This document shows positions 18,995-27,878 of a stretch of DNA of 64,000 nt, one piece after another. The translations under genes and the position numbers were made by a program. How positions within the stretch are numbered: the first letter of the stretch is position 1; each line of letters starts with the position of its first letter. Origin of the DNA: Psychroserpens jangbogonensis (lineage in GTDB: Bacteria; Bacteroidota; Bacteroidia; Flavobacteriales; Flavobacteriaceae); NCBI RefSeq assembly GCF_000797465.1, contig NZ_JSWG01000006.1:248001-312000 (forward strand), written 5' to 3'. The notes under the pieces are model-generated. The model was not told the origin of the DNA. It searched no databases and worked only from the letters and a program-made list of their open reading frames with translations.

Positions 18995-19822
18995 TTATTC
19001 TTTAGAAGACATAAGCGCAAAAAACTTGTCAATATTTGGTAAAATAACGATACGTGTTCTACGGTTTACTGCTCTATTTTCTTTTGTATCATTTGAAACT
19101 AGTGGTTGGTAAAAACTTCGTCCTGCAGCAATTAATTTCTCTGGAGCTACATTATGATCGTTTTGAAGTTTTTTAACTACTGATGTTGCACGTAACACAC
19201 TTAAATCCCAGTTATCTTTTACTGATGCCGTATTTTTTAATGCTTTATCATCTGTATGACCTTCAACCATAATATCTAAGCTTTCTTCAGAGTTGACAAC
19301 ATTAGCGATTTTTTGAAGGATTTCGTTTGCTTTATCACTAATTCTGTAACTACCAGAATCAAATAACATCTTGTCAGAAATTGAAATCATCACTACAGTT
19401 TCTTCAATGTTTATAGAGATATCTTCATCTTCTTCAATGTTATCCATCGATTCTTTTAAATTGAATTGCACTGCAAGATTCATAGAATCCTTAAGTGTTT
19501 TTGCAGTCGCTAAATAAGCAGGAGGAACGTTTTTAAGAGATTCTCTTAATGCTACTTTTTGGTTTTCAGAAATAACAACACCATCAACATTTACAAGTTT
19601 TGCATTGTTGTCTTCGGTAAGCGAATTAATTTTTGAATTATAACTATCTACACGTTCTTGAATGGCTACAAACTTGTCTTCAAGTTCTTCTTTTTCAACT
19701 TTAGTTTTTGTCAGTTCGCTTTTAAGTTCGCCATTATCTTGCTCGAGAGCTAGATACTTTTTCTTTGATACACAAGCTGTTAAAAATAAAGTCGATAATA
19801 CAATTACAGAAATTCGTTTCAT
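18995..19822 (-). CDS. OmpA-family lipoprotein (peptidoglycan-binding)
   Basis: 275 residues. Lipoprotein signal at the N-terminus with lipobox LTAC (Cys17). Residues ~22-75 are a coiled coil (KKYLALEQDNGELKSEL, KVEKEELEDKF). The C-terminal ~130 residues are an OmpA/MotB-like domain: MLFDSGSYRISDKANEIL, then VEGHTDDKA and NRAVNRRTRIVI, which hold the residues that bind diaminopimelate in peptidoglycan. It should tether the outer membrane to the cell wall. Single gene with its own terminator. A motility role is unlikely because no MotA partner is present. Confidence 0.92.
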   Translation of the reverse strand: MKRISVIVLSTLFLTACVSKKKYLALEQDNGELKSELTKTKVEKEELEDKFVAIQERVDSYNSKINSLTEDNNAKLVNVDGVVISENQKVALRESLKNVPPAYLATAKTLKDSMNLAVQFNLKESMDNIEEDEDISINIEETVVMISISDKMLFDSGSYRISDKANEILQKIANVVNSEESLDIMVEGHTDDKALKNTASVKDNWDLSVLRATSVVKKLQNDHNVAPEKLIAAGRSFYQPLVSNDTKENRAVNRRTRIVILPNIDKFFALMSSKE

Positions 19823-20015
19823 AATGATTTGATTAGAGTTTTAGTTTATATAGATATCTACGGAAGTAAATCAATTATGGACTTTTACAATGGTATTTTT
19901 TATGAACTAGGTTATGTTCATTACAAATAAACTGAAGTCCTTAAATTTTTGTGAAAACCAGATTATTCTGAAGCCATTTAATTAGTTTTAAGGCTTATTA
20001 AAAATATCTCCATCT

Positions 20016-22490
20016 ATGAAAAAAGTATTACTATTTACTTTAACTGTGTTATTATGCAGTATTCCAATGTCTGTTGAGGCACAATCCAAAAGAAAAAAAA
20101 AGAAAAACCAAAAAACTGAAGCTGCAGTTCCAAAAGAAAAAAAGCCAGCAAGCAAAATAAAGCCTTATGCACAAGTCATCACCAAAAATGCCATTTCAGA
20201 TGAAGGTTTATTTAATGTTCATAAAGTAGGAGAGAAGTACTTCTTTGAAATCCCTAATGACCATTTAGGAAAAGATATGCTTTTGGTAAGCAGAATTGCA
20301 AAGCTACCTTCAAATTTGGGAGGCGGTTTCTACAATGCTGGAACAAAAACTGGTCAGCGACTTATTGTTTGGGAACGTTTCGAAAATAAAATACTTATCA
20401 AAGAGAAATCTTATAGCGCTGTTGCAGACGAAGAATTGCCAATAAGTATTTCGGTAGAATCTAACAATTATGCACCAACTTTATTTGCATTTGATATTGC
20501 TGCTTTCAGTAAAGATTCTTCAGCAGTAGTAGTTGACGTCACGAAATTTTATAGTAGCGATGTGAAAGCGATTAGTGGGTTGTCTAGTCGATTACGAACA
20601 TCGTATAAGGTCCGTAATCTGGATGCTTCAAGAAGTTTTATCAACGGAATGAAAAGTTTTCCGCAGAATATAGAAGTTGTTCAAGATATGACTTATAATG
20701 CAACGCAACCACCTTCAACGCGTTCAGCACAGACGATAAGTTTACAAATGAATCAATCTATGATTTTATTACCAGAAGAACCTATGCAATCGCGTTTTGC
20801 TGACGATCGTGTAGGCTGGTTTACGTTTAGTCAAGTTGATTATGGAAGTGAAAAGCTTAAAGCTGATAGAAAAACATATATCAGACGCTGGAGATTAGAA
20901 CCAAAAGATCCTGAAGCTTATGCAAGAGGTGAGTTGGTAGAACCTATAAAGCCAATAATCTATTATTTAGATCCAGCAACTCCTGAGAGCTTACGTAAGT
21001 ATATCAAAGAAGGTATCGAACTATGGCAAGGTCCTTTTGAAAAAGCAGGATTTAAAAATGCCATTATTGCCAAATATCCACCAACAAAAGAAGAAGATCC
21101 AGACTTTAGTCCGGAAGACATTAGATATTCTGTAGTGAGATATGTGGCTAGCGAAACTCGAAATGCAGTTGGTCCAAGTGTTTCTGATCCTAGAAGTGGT
21201 GAGATTATAGAAAGTGATATCATTTGGTATCACAATCATTTGCGCTCTTATAGAAACCGTTATTTATTAGAAACTGGAGCGGCAAACCCTTCGGCTAGAA
21301 CATTAGACACACCACCTGAAGAGATTGGTGAAATGATGAAAATGGTAATTGCTCACGAAGTTGGACATGCCTTAGGTTTACCACATAATATGAGTGCGAG
21401 TAAAGCTTATGATGTTGAGAGTTATAGAAATGGGGCTTTTACACAAGAATTCGGAATAGCATCTACTATAATGGATTATGCTCGTTACAATTACATTGCA
21501 CAACCAGGAGATGAAAACATCAGGTTTGTTCGTAAAATAGGACCTTATGATGATTATGCTATAAATTGGGGTTACAGAATGATTCCTGGAGCAACAACTT
21601 CAGATGCTGAAAAAAGCACATTAGAATCTTGGATTATAGCGAAAGCAGGTGATCCTAAATATGTATTCGGAAGGCAGAGTAGTCGTTTCGATCCAACGTC
21701 ACAAACTGAAGATATTGGAAACGATGCTATAAAAGCATCCAATTATGCATTAAAAAACTTAAAATATGTTGCTCAAAATTTACCAGCTTGGACGAGTAGC
21801 CAGACTAATAATTATGATGATTTAGGAGAATTATATGGCGAATTATTAAGCTGCTATAACCGTTATATTGGACATGTTTTGAGTAATGTTGGAGGTGTAG
21901 AAGAACACCTCGTGACACCAAGTCAAGGTGGAATTCCATATCAAGCTGTTCCGAAATTGCTTCAACAACAATCGATGGCATGGGTTCACGATAATGCATT
22001 TGAAACACCAACATGGTTACTAGATAAAACCATGCTTCAAAATACTGATTATGCTGGATATACTGAACGTTTGAGACGTTACCAGAATTCCTATATATCG
22101 CGATTATTAAGTTTTGAACGTTTAGGTATTTTAATAGACCATGAAGCTATTGATCCAACAAATTACAGCGCATTAACAATGTTACAAGATTTGAGAAAAG
22201 GGATTTGGAGTGAAGCCAAAGTAACCAAAAATGTAGATGTATATCGTCGTAACTTACAACGTTCTTATTTAGATAGAATGGAATATTTAATGACTGAGGA
22301 ATTAAAACGAGAAACGAGCAGAAAGTACTACGATGTTGTTCAATCTGATGTAAGAGCCTTAGTTCGTGGTGAACTAAACACCTTGAAACGTCAAATAGCA
22401 TCTGCAGCTGCAAGACAAGTGAATACAGTTACAAAATACCATTACAGAGATTGTGTAAAACGTATAGAAAACATTTTAGATCCAAAATAA
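20016..22490 (+). CDS. Large secreted zinc metalloprotease (DUF5117/DUF5118 type)
   Basis: 824 residues with a signal peptide (KKVLLFTLTVLLCSIPMSVEAQ) followed by a Lys-rich linker. The N-terminal half matches the DUF5118/DUF5117 regions usual for these proteins (ISDEGLFNVHKVGEKYFFEI; LLVSRIAKLPSNLGGG). The zinc site is HEVGHALGLPHN at about residues 445-456, a metzincin-type HExxHxxGxxH. A Met-turn-like STIMDYARYNY follows about 30 residues later, in agreement with the metzincin fold. Target unknown; probably periplasmic or outer-membrane-facing, as there is no T9SS tail. A clear terminator follows at 22519-22558. Confidence 0.92.
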   Translation: MKKVLLFTLTVLLCSIPMSVEAQSKRKKKKNQKTEAAVPKEKKPASKIKPYAQVITKNAISDEGLFNVHKVGEKYFFEIPNDHLGKDMLLVSRIAKLPSNLGGGFYNAGTKTGQRLIVWERFENKILIKEKSYSAVADEELPISISVESNNYAPTLFAFDIAAFSKDSSAVVVDVTKFYSSDVKAISGLSSRLRTSYKVRNLDASRSFINGMKSFPQNIEVVQDMTYNATQPPSTRSAQTISLQMNQSMILLPEEPMQSRFADDRVGWFTFSQVDYGSEKLKADRKTYIRRWRLEPKDPEAYARGELVEPIKPIIYYLDPATPESLRKYIKEGIELWQGPFEKAGFKNAIIAKYPPTKEEDPDFSPEDIRYSVVRYVASETRNAVGPSVSDPRSGEIIESDIIWYHNHLRSYRNRYLLETGAANPSARTLDTPPEEIGEMMKMVIAHEVGHALGLPHNMSASKAYDVESYRNGAFTQEFGIASTIMDYARYNYIAQPGDENIRFVRKIGPYDDYAINWGYRMIPGATTSDAEKSTLESWIIAKAGDPKYVFGRQSSRFDPTSQTEDIGNDAIKASNYALKNLKYVAQNLPAWTSSQTNNYDDLGELYGELLSCYNRYIGHVLSNVGGVEEHLVTPSQGGIPYQAVPKLLQQQSMAWVHDNAFETPTWLLDKTMLQNTDYAGYTERLRRYQNSYISRLLSFERLGILIDHEAIDPTNYSALTMLQDLRKGIWSEAKVTKNVDVYRRNLQRSYLDRMEYLMTEELKRETSRKYYDVVQSDVRALVRGELNTLKRQIASAAARQVNTVTKYHYRDCVKRIENILDPK

Positions 22491-22518
22491 ACTAACCAAT
22501 CATTAGTTTTAAGTGTTG

Positions 22519-22558
22519 AAACACCTTTTTGATTTATTCATTAAGGTGTTTTTTATTT
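22519..22558 (+). terminator. Terminator after the metalloprotease gene
   Basis: Perfect 9-bp stem AAACACCTT (22519-22527) / AAGGTGTTT (22543-22551), followed by TTTATTT. Confidence 0.85.
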
Positions 22559-22572
22559 CTAAAAAGTTCCTT

Positions 22573-22580
22573 TATATTTG
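22573..22580 (+). promoter_or_regulatory. -7 box for the DUF6090 gene
   Basis: TATATTTG matches TAnnTTTG and is 20 bases before the ATG at 22601, just after the previous terminator. No -33 TTG at standard spacing. Confidence 0.45.
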
Positions 22581-22600
22581 AGAATAAGCACGCTAACAAT

Positions 22601-23326
22601 ATGAAATTTTTCAATAGACAACGCATTAGTTTAATTCCGAATAAAAACTTAAAAAAGTATATGTTGTATGCCATAGGAGAAATTCTATTGGTAATCGTTG
22701 GTATTTTAATTGCCTTATGGATCAGTAATTGGAATAAAGAAAAGGAGTTAGAAAACGCAAACCTTGATCTACAACAAAAGGTATTGAACCAACTCACCAC
22801 AGATATCAAAGCATTAGGAGATTTTCAAAACGAAATAGATAGCTTAAATCAAACCTATAGAAAGGTTTTAGGACGTGAATATGATAAAAGCAAGGTGAAT
22901 GATGATGCTGTCATTACAACTGTGTTATTTGATGTAAATACCTTAACATTAGATAAGCATATAAACAATTTGGTTGAAAACTCAATATTAGATGACAGTA
23001 AGGCATCACAAGAGCTTATTGAACTTAATAGTACGTATAAATTGTACTTAAAAGACATTGATGATATTGAGCGTATTATTTATAAAAAAATGACTGATAA
23101 TTTAGCAGAAATTGAAAAAACTCAACCTTGGTATACCGAATTGATTACCGATTTTGTATGCCGAAATGATTGTATCAATTATTTGTTGAATGATGATACC
23201 CATAAATCTAGATTAGCGTCATTACGTTTTTTATATGTAAACGCTTATGGACAAATAATAGAAGGGTTTCAAAATGATTTAATTAATGCTAAAGAACATC
23301 TGCAAATGGCTATAGATCAGAAGTAA
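22601..23326 (+). CDS. DUF6090 family single-pass membrane protein
   Basis: 241 residues from the ATG at 22601. The N-terminal anchor is diagnostic: KYMLYAIGEILLVIVGILIA then LWISNWNKEKE, the pattern of the DUF6090 family of Bacteroidota. The rest is a helical extracytoplasmic domain with a Cys pair near residue 189-193 (CRNDC). The function of the family is unknown. An in-frame earlier ATG at 22529 lies inside the preceding terminator and before the -7 box, so it was not used. Stands alone, with about 490 bases of gene-free sequence after it. Confidence 0.88.
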   Translation: MKFFNRQRISLIPNKNLKKYMLYAIGEILLVIVGILIALWISNWNKEKELENANLDLQQKVLNQLTTDIKALGDFQNEIDSLNQTYRKVLGREYDKSKVNDDAVITTVLFDVNTLTLDKHINNLVENSILDDSKASQELIELNSTYKLYLKDIDDIERIIYKKMTDNLAEIEKTQPWYTELITDFVCRNDCINYLLNDDTHKSRLASLRFLYVNAYGQIIEGFQNDLINAKEHLQMAIDQK

Positions 23327-23814
23327 ACTATCCCATCTCATAATCAGTAATTGTGAAGCATCAAAAAAATAAACGCTAGTTTAATGGCTTTAACCCCTTG
23401 TTGGACTTGTAAAAATTCACCTATGAAATTATGCCCTTTCAATTAGGAATAGGGTATTGGTTTGTAAGAAAAATACACCTCTATATTCGCTTCATATTAG
23501 GATATTTGGATAAAATGAATTAATTTTAAGATATTCTCCACACCCGAAAACAACCTGCACTTTATAGTTTTCCCAAATTTGATTTAGAATATTACAGCCA
23601 GATTTAACATGCGTTTTATCTAGCTTAAATACCTGAAAATCAATTCCTACTTATTAATTAAGCGTACTATGATAAAACACTTTATTTTATTCAAAGAAGC
23701 GATTCTATGCCATATAATTATGTGTAATTCTTGTATTTCAAACGCTAAAATCTATTCCATAAATTCCTGTTTTTATAACATTAAACTAGTAATATTTAAT
23801 CAAAACTAAAATTC
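23327..23814. other. 488-bp gene-free spacer
   Basis: Very AT-rich sequence with no open frame of useful length, no recognisable RNA gene, hairpin terminator or repeat. A 27-codon open stretch near 23430-23520 (beginning MPFQLGIGYWFVRK) is too short to call. It marks the left border of the accessory block 23.8-28.9 kb. Confidence 0.5.
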
Positions 23815-24336
23815 ATGAGTCCAGAAACTGAAACAATAAGTGAGCTTCTAGTCATTGTCGACGCAATTCAACTTTTCAAACAAGACATAACTCCAGAGAA
23901 TCAGGAAGAATTAATTGATAAATACGTTGCTCTTATTGATCCTAATGGATTTGGGAGTCCGTTTGGTGATCCTAATAAAGATCAATTATCTAAAATTTAT
24001 GAAGGAGGTGAAATGATTTGGACTATCAAAACATTGAAGGAATACGCAGAGGAAGAAGAAGAAATAGAAGGAGAGGAGAGCTACAAAGCTTTCTTAGAAG
24101 CCATGGAACAAGAGATAGATCCAGAAAGCAAAAGTTATTTTAAAGAAGGTAATCCCATTTATGTCAACGGTAAAAATCAAATCATTGGTAATGTTGTAAC
24201 TGATCACAAAGTGAAAAATGGAAATACAGAAGGATATGTCTTGCGTTTTCATGTTACTAAAGGAGATGAATTTAAATTTACTATGACAATAGATCCTAAA
24301 CTTCAGATTAGAAAAAAAGAAATAGGAAATAAATAA
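23815..24336 (+). CDS. AidA/PixA-like small protein, first of a tandem pair
   Basis: 173 residues, no signal peptide or membrane segment. Layout resembles the AidA/PixA inclusion-body family: an N-terminal strand with ELLVIVDAIQLF (compare the family's 'vlvvvDae.i'), a mid IWTIKTL strand, and a C-terminal strand block, GYVLRFHVTKGDEFKF then TMTIDPKLQIRKKE, matching the family's '..YF.wDPyI.I' ending. A highly acidic insert (EEEEEIEGEES) sits in the middle. The last 11 residues, IDPKLQIRKKE, are identical in the next gene, so the two are paralogues. PixA proteins form inclusion bodies in Xenorhabdus; the similarity here is distant and judged by eye, function unknown. Confidence 0.65.
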   Translation: MSPETETISELLVIVDAIQLFKQDITPENQEELIDKYVALIDPNGFGSPFGDPNKDQLSKIYEGGEMIWTIKTLKEYAEEEEEIEGEESYKAFLEAMEQEIDPESKSYFKEGNPIYVNGKNQIIGNVVTDHKVKNGNTEGYVLRFHVTKGDEFKFTMTIDPKLQIRKKEIGNK

Positions 24337-24346
24337 CTAAAACCAT

Positions 24347-24799
24347 ATGCCAATCATGGAAGAATATACATCAATAGACATTTTAGTCTCAGTAAACGCA
24401 GAAGACATACATAAAGATCCAGATAATCTATTAAATCATGTTGATTTCTCAGACAATCAACCAAGCGATAAGTATGATGATCCAAGGGATAAAACAACTT
24501 TCGACAGTATTGCAGATTCAAATCAAATGGTCACATGGAATATTGGAGACGTTAGTCGTATGGGACATTTGGCTTTAATAACCAACATAGAATTTAAAGA
24601 CGTACCTGAAGGTTTTTTTCAAAAAGCTCCATATGATCCAGGTGGTGGATCTTGGGTAGCAGTTATGGGAGATAACAAAACAAATAATAATCTTGCAGCA
24701 AAATATACAATCACTTTTGATAGTGGCTATAGAGGCGATCCATTATATGTTATTGATCCTAAATTACAAATAAGAAAAAAAGAAAATACGACCTCTTAG
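24347..24799 (+). CDS. AidA/PixA-like small protein, second of a tandem pair
   Basis: 150 residues, cytoplasmic by appearance. Starts with IDILVSVNAEDIHKDPDNLL, the AidA/PixA-type first strand and loop, then MVTWNIGDVSRMGHLALIT, a Gly-rich loop (DPGGGSWVAVMGD) and KYTITFDSGYRGDPLYVIDP before the shared KLQIRKKE ending. It begins 10 bases after the stop of its paralogue and ends 12 bases before the cyclase gene, so the three form a tight operon. The two paralogues differ in the middle, which argues for different partners or assembly into a mixed polymer. Start at 24347 (ATG); a second ATG three codons later is equally possible. Confidence 0.65.
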   Translation: MPIMEEYTSIDILVSVNAEDIHKDPDNLLNHVDFSDNQPSDKYDDPRDKTTFDSIADSNQMVTWNIGDVSRMGHLALITNIEFKDVPEGFFQKAPYDPGGGSWVAVMGDNKTNNNLAAKYTITFDSGYRGDPLYVIDPKLQIRKKENTTS

Positions 24800-24811
24800 T
24801 AATCATTGTTA

Positions 24812-26638
24812 ATGAATTTTGAATTTAGAAGATTAATACTAGTATTGTTTTTTAGTTTGTCTTGTATACTTGGCACTCAAACAATTAATGCACAAAATCA
24901 AGATAGGTTAGAGCGCTTAAAACTGAGTTATAAAGATCAGGAGAATACTAAGGATAAGATGAAGTCACTTCTTCGTATTGTTCAAGATGAAACCAATCCT
25001 GATGAGAAATTAGTGTATTCAGAGATCCTAATTATAATAGCATCAAAAGCCATAGAAGATAAATTACCAAAATCGGACTCAGCATTATATTACCTTTCTA
25101 CTTCCTATTTACAAAAGGCAAATGCGCTTCAATTACAAGGGGAATTTCATGAAGCTTTAGATACTTATTTCCAATGTATGGAAATTACAGAAGAAGAAGG
25201 CGATGAAGATTTAGCGGCAGCTTTATTAGTATCCATAGCAGATACCTATTCTATGATTGGTAATTCTGAAAGGGCTAAATATCATTATGATGAATCCATT
25301 TTGCTATTACGAAAATTAAATGATCCTCTTAGTCTTGCATCTGCCTTATTGAATGCTGGTGATGAGTATTATAAAAACGGAAAGTATGACAAAGCTTTAA
25401 TCAATTTTAAAGAATCAGGAGACATTTTTAATGAACTCGATTATCAAATAGGTAAGGCTTATAATGTTGGTAATATTGGTATGGTGTATGCCAAGCAAGG
25501 CAAAGATGAGTTGGCTAAAATTAATATGAATGAAGCTATAGCCTTACTTGAAGACAATGAGGATTACTATGCAATTTCTGAATTCCTAAATTATATGTCG
25601 GACTTATATATAGAGCAAAATAATTATGATCTTGCTTTAGAGTATGCTGTACGTAGTTTAGAATTAGCCACAAATTACAATCTTAAAGATCAAATTAGTG
25701 ATGCAAATTTACAATTATCAAAGCTTTTAGAACGTGCAGGAAATCCTCAAAAAGCCTTAGATCTTTATAAAGATCATATTATTTACAGAGACAGTATTGT
25801 CAACTTAGAAAATGTCCAAAAGATGGCTAATTATGAGGTCACTCAAAAAGAGTCTGAAGTTACCATTCTTGAAGAAAAACGAAAAAATCAACGCATTTTG
25901 TTTTGGTCAACAGTAGGTGTTTTATTTCTTATTGGTGTATTAGCTTATGGTTTATATAAACGCAACAAGTTTGTAAAAGCGGCGAATAAAACGATAGCCT
26001 TAGAGAAGCAGCGTTCGGATAATTTACTACTCAATATTTTGCCTGAAGAAACTGCTCAAGAGCTTAAAGACAACGGCAAAGTGGAAGCTAAAAAGTATAA
26101 AGCTGTAACGGTTTTATTCTCTGATTTTAAAGGATTTACGAGTTATGCCGAAAATCTATCACCAGAAGTTTTAGTGGAGACGATAGATCACTATTTTTCT
26201 AGGTTTGATTTAATAATGGAAAAATATGGTTTAGAAAAAATTAAAACGGTTGGTGATGCGTATATGGCTGCCAGTGGTTTAACCAATGATGATGATAGCA
26301 AATATGCGAAGCAAATGGTATTGGCAGCCAAGGAGATGAATGAGTTTGTGACAAAAGCCAAGTTTGATAATATTACATCAGCCACATTTGATATCCGAAT
26401 TGGTATTAACACAGGACCAGTTGTTGCAGGTGTTGTTGGCACTAAAAAATTCGCTTATGATATTTGGGGAGATACTGTAAATATTGCTTCACGTATGGAA
26501 AGCAATTCTGAAGCAGGACGCATCAATATTTCTGAGAATACGTATCAAATTGTTAAATCAGATTTTGATTGTGAGTATCGTGGAGAATTGGCTGTAAAAA
26601 ATAGAGGCTATATGAAAATGTATTTTGTTAATGGTTAA
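24812..26638 (+). CDS. Class III adenylate cyclase with TPR sensor domain
   Basis: 608 residues from the ATG at 24812 (a TTG two codons earlier also fits). Signal-anchor at 1-28, about five tetratricopeptide repeats at ~60-300 (for example AYNVGNIGMVYAKQGKDELA), a coiled coil, a membrane helix at ~365-385 and a cytoplasmic cyclase domain from ~430. Both metal-binding Asp are present (FSDFKGFT and VGDAYMA), as are the adenine-selecting Lys (EKIKT) and Asp (YDIWGDTVN) and the transition-state Asn/Arg (NIASRM), so it should make cAMP, not cGMP. The TPRs face the periplasm and probably sense a protein. Third gene of the operon with the PixA-like pair, which are candidate ligands or outputs. Confidence 0.9.
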   Translation: MNFEFRRLILVLFFSLSCILGTQTINAQNQDRLERLKLSYKDQENTKDKMKSLLRIVQDETNPDEKLVYSEILIIIASKAIEDKLPKSDSALYYLSTSYLQKANALQLQGEFHEALDTYFQCMEITEEEGDEDLAAALLVSIADTYSMIGNSERAKYHYDESILLLRKLNDPLSLASALLNAGDEYYKNGKYDKALINFKESGDIFNELDYQIGKAYNVGNIGMVYAKQGKDELAKINMNEAIALLEDNEDYYAISEFLNYMSDLYIEQNNYDLALEYAVRSLELATNYNLKDQISDANLQLSKLLERAGNPQKALDLYKDHIIYRDSIVNLENVQKMANYEVTQKESEVTILEEKRKNQRILFWSTVGVLFLIGVLAYGLYKRNKFVKAANKTIALEKQRSDNLLLNILPEETAQELKDNGKVEAKKYKAVTVLFSDFKGFTSYAENLSPEVLVETIDHYFSRFDLIMEKYGLEKIKTVGDAYMAASGLTNDDDSKYAKQMVLAAKEMNEFVTKAKFDNITSATFDIRIGINTGPVVAGVVGTKKFAYDIWGDTVNIASRMESNSEAGRINISENTYQIVKSDFDCEYRGELAVKNRGYMKMYFVNG

Positions 26639-26651
26639 ATTCTTAATAAGG

Positions 26652-27060
26652 AAATTATCTTGTAGATGATTTATTGAACTATTCGGAAACGAACATCCTG
26701 AGGATGTTTGATTCTGAATACGCATACTAGGAGAAAGCTTCATTTGTACATGAATAATTCTATTTTGCATACTATACGAGAATGAATTATCCTGTGGATG
26801 ATTTATTATCGATACGCATAGATGAGAAGAGACATTGGGAATACGATATAATTCTATTTTACATACTATCTGAAAATGAATTATCCAGTGGATGATTTAT
26901 TATCGATACGCATAGATGAGAAGAGGCATTGGGAATACGATATAATTCTATTTTACATACTATCCGAAAATGAATTATCCTGTGGATGATTTAACGAGGA
27001 TACGCAAATGGAGGAGAATGTCATTTGAACTCAATTAATTCTATTTTACATAATATAAAT
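26652..27060 (+). repeat. 94-bp tandem repeat array with conserved hairpins
   Basis: Directly after the cyclase stop. Hairpin loops are at 26661, 26699, 26793, 26887 and 26981; the last four are exactly 94 bases apart. Units starting at 26756 and 26850 are nearly identical (AATTCTATTTT ... GGGAATACGATAT); the outer ones are diverged. Each unit has a stem such as AATTATCC-TGT-GGATGATT; the first carries ATCT/AGAT and the second AACATCC/GGATGTT, i.e. paired changes on both arms. No spacers between units, so not a CRISPR. Confidence 0.8.
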
Positions 27061-27233
27061 TATAGTACATTTATCTATAAGAAGCCCCAAAACACCATAT
27101 ATAGCCTTTATCCATATATAACAACGATTCTACAAGTTCTCTAAAACGTACAATCATCCACAAAATTTTAAATACGCGATTCTCAGGGATTACAATTTTT
27201 AGTATCTTTAAGAAGTAATCACCTGTTAATCAA

Positions 27234-27587
27234 TTGAAATCAATAACTGACAAAATACTAAACTTAACTACTGAAGACTATCAATCCATTCTAATTGTAG
27301 TTGTTGTCATTATATTTTTAATTCTGCGTAGCACATATAAAAAACAATTATGGAAACGTAAAAGGAAAGATCGTCGTGATTATTATCGCAACGTATATTT
27401 AAAATCTGATGCTTGGCAACGTAAACGCTTTGTAGTTTTAAGACGAGACAATTGGCGTTGTGTACATTGTGGCTCAAAAGCAACTCAAGTTCATCACAAA
27501 CGATATGCAAGAATCAATATTGGCAAAGAACCTATAAAATGGCTAGAATCAGTTTGTAAGCCTTGTCATAAAGAAATACATAGTTGA
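27234..27587 (+). CDS. Membrane-anchored HNH endonuclease-like protein
   Basis: 117 residues. An N-terminal hydrophobic helix (ILIVVVVIIFLILRS, about 20-34) is followed by a strongly basic linker (KRKRKDRRDYYR) and an HNH domain: CVHCGSKATQVHHKRY ... VCKPCH. The two Cys pairs bind structural zinc and the HH of the fold is catalytic. HNH proteins cut DNA, as restriction enzymes, homing endonucleases or toxins; anchoring one in the membrane is unusual. The start is TTG at 27234, the only candidate in frame, since the protein contains no internal Met. The gene sits between forward and inverted copies of the motif TTCTATTTTACATA. Confidence 0.72.
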   Translation: MKSITDKILNLTTEDYQSILIVVVVIIFLILRSTYKKQLWKRKRKDRRDYYRNVYLKSDAWQRKRFVVLRRDNWRCVHCGSKATQVHHKRYARINIGKEPIKWLESVCKPCHKEIHS

Positions 27588-27634
27588 GTTTTTGTCTCTC
27601 ATTTTGAGGTTGAATAATTTGAATTAACTAACAT

Positions 27635-27709
27635 TATGTAAAATAGAAATGACTGTATTTGAAAAATTGATACTCAATCAATTATTCCAAATAGTATGTA
27701 AAATAGAAT
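27635..27709 (-). repeat. Two inverted copies of the array's conserved motif
   Basis: TATGTAAAATAGAA at 27635-27648 and TATGTAAAATAGAAT at 27695-27709 are reverse complements of the ATTCTATTTTACATA that begins the 94-bp units (26851, 26945, 27038; TTTTGCATA at 26757). The HNH gene lies between the two orientations. Confidence 0.65.
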
Positions 27710-27878
27710 ATTGAAAACTATCAGCTAAATATGATTTGAATCTATTACATAGTGAAGAAAGTTATACTAACTAACCCCTTCCCTATTGTATTTTTTTCGA
27801 ATCATCTACCAGATAGTTCTCTTGAAATAGCCTATTGTTTTAGCCAAAATTTTATGAGGTCTATTAAAAACAACAAGA

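Noticed and set aside
23430-23520. Small gene in the 488-bp spacer
   Set aside because: Only about 27 codons, no supporting context or family.
26652-27060. CRISPR array
   Set aside because: Units are 94 bases, tandem without unique spacers, and no cas gene is present.
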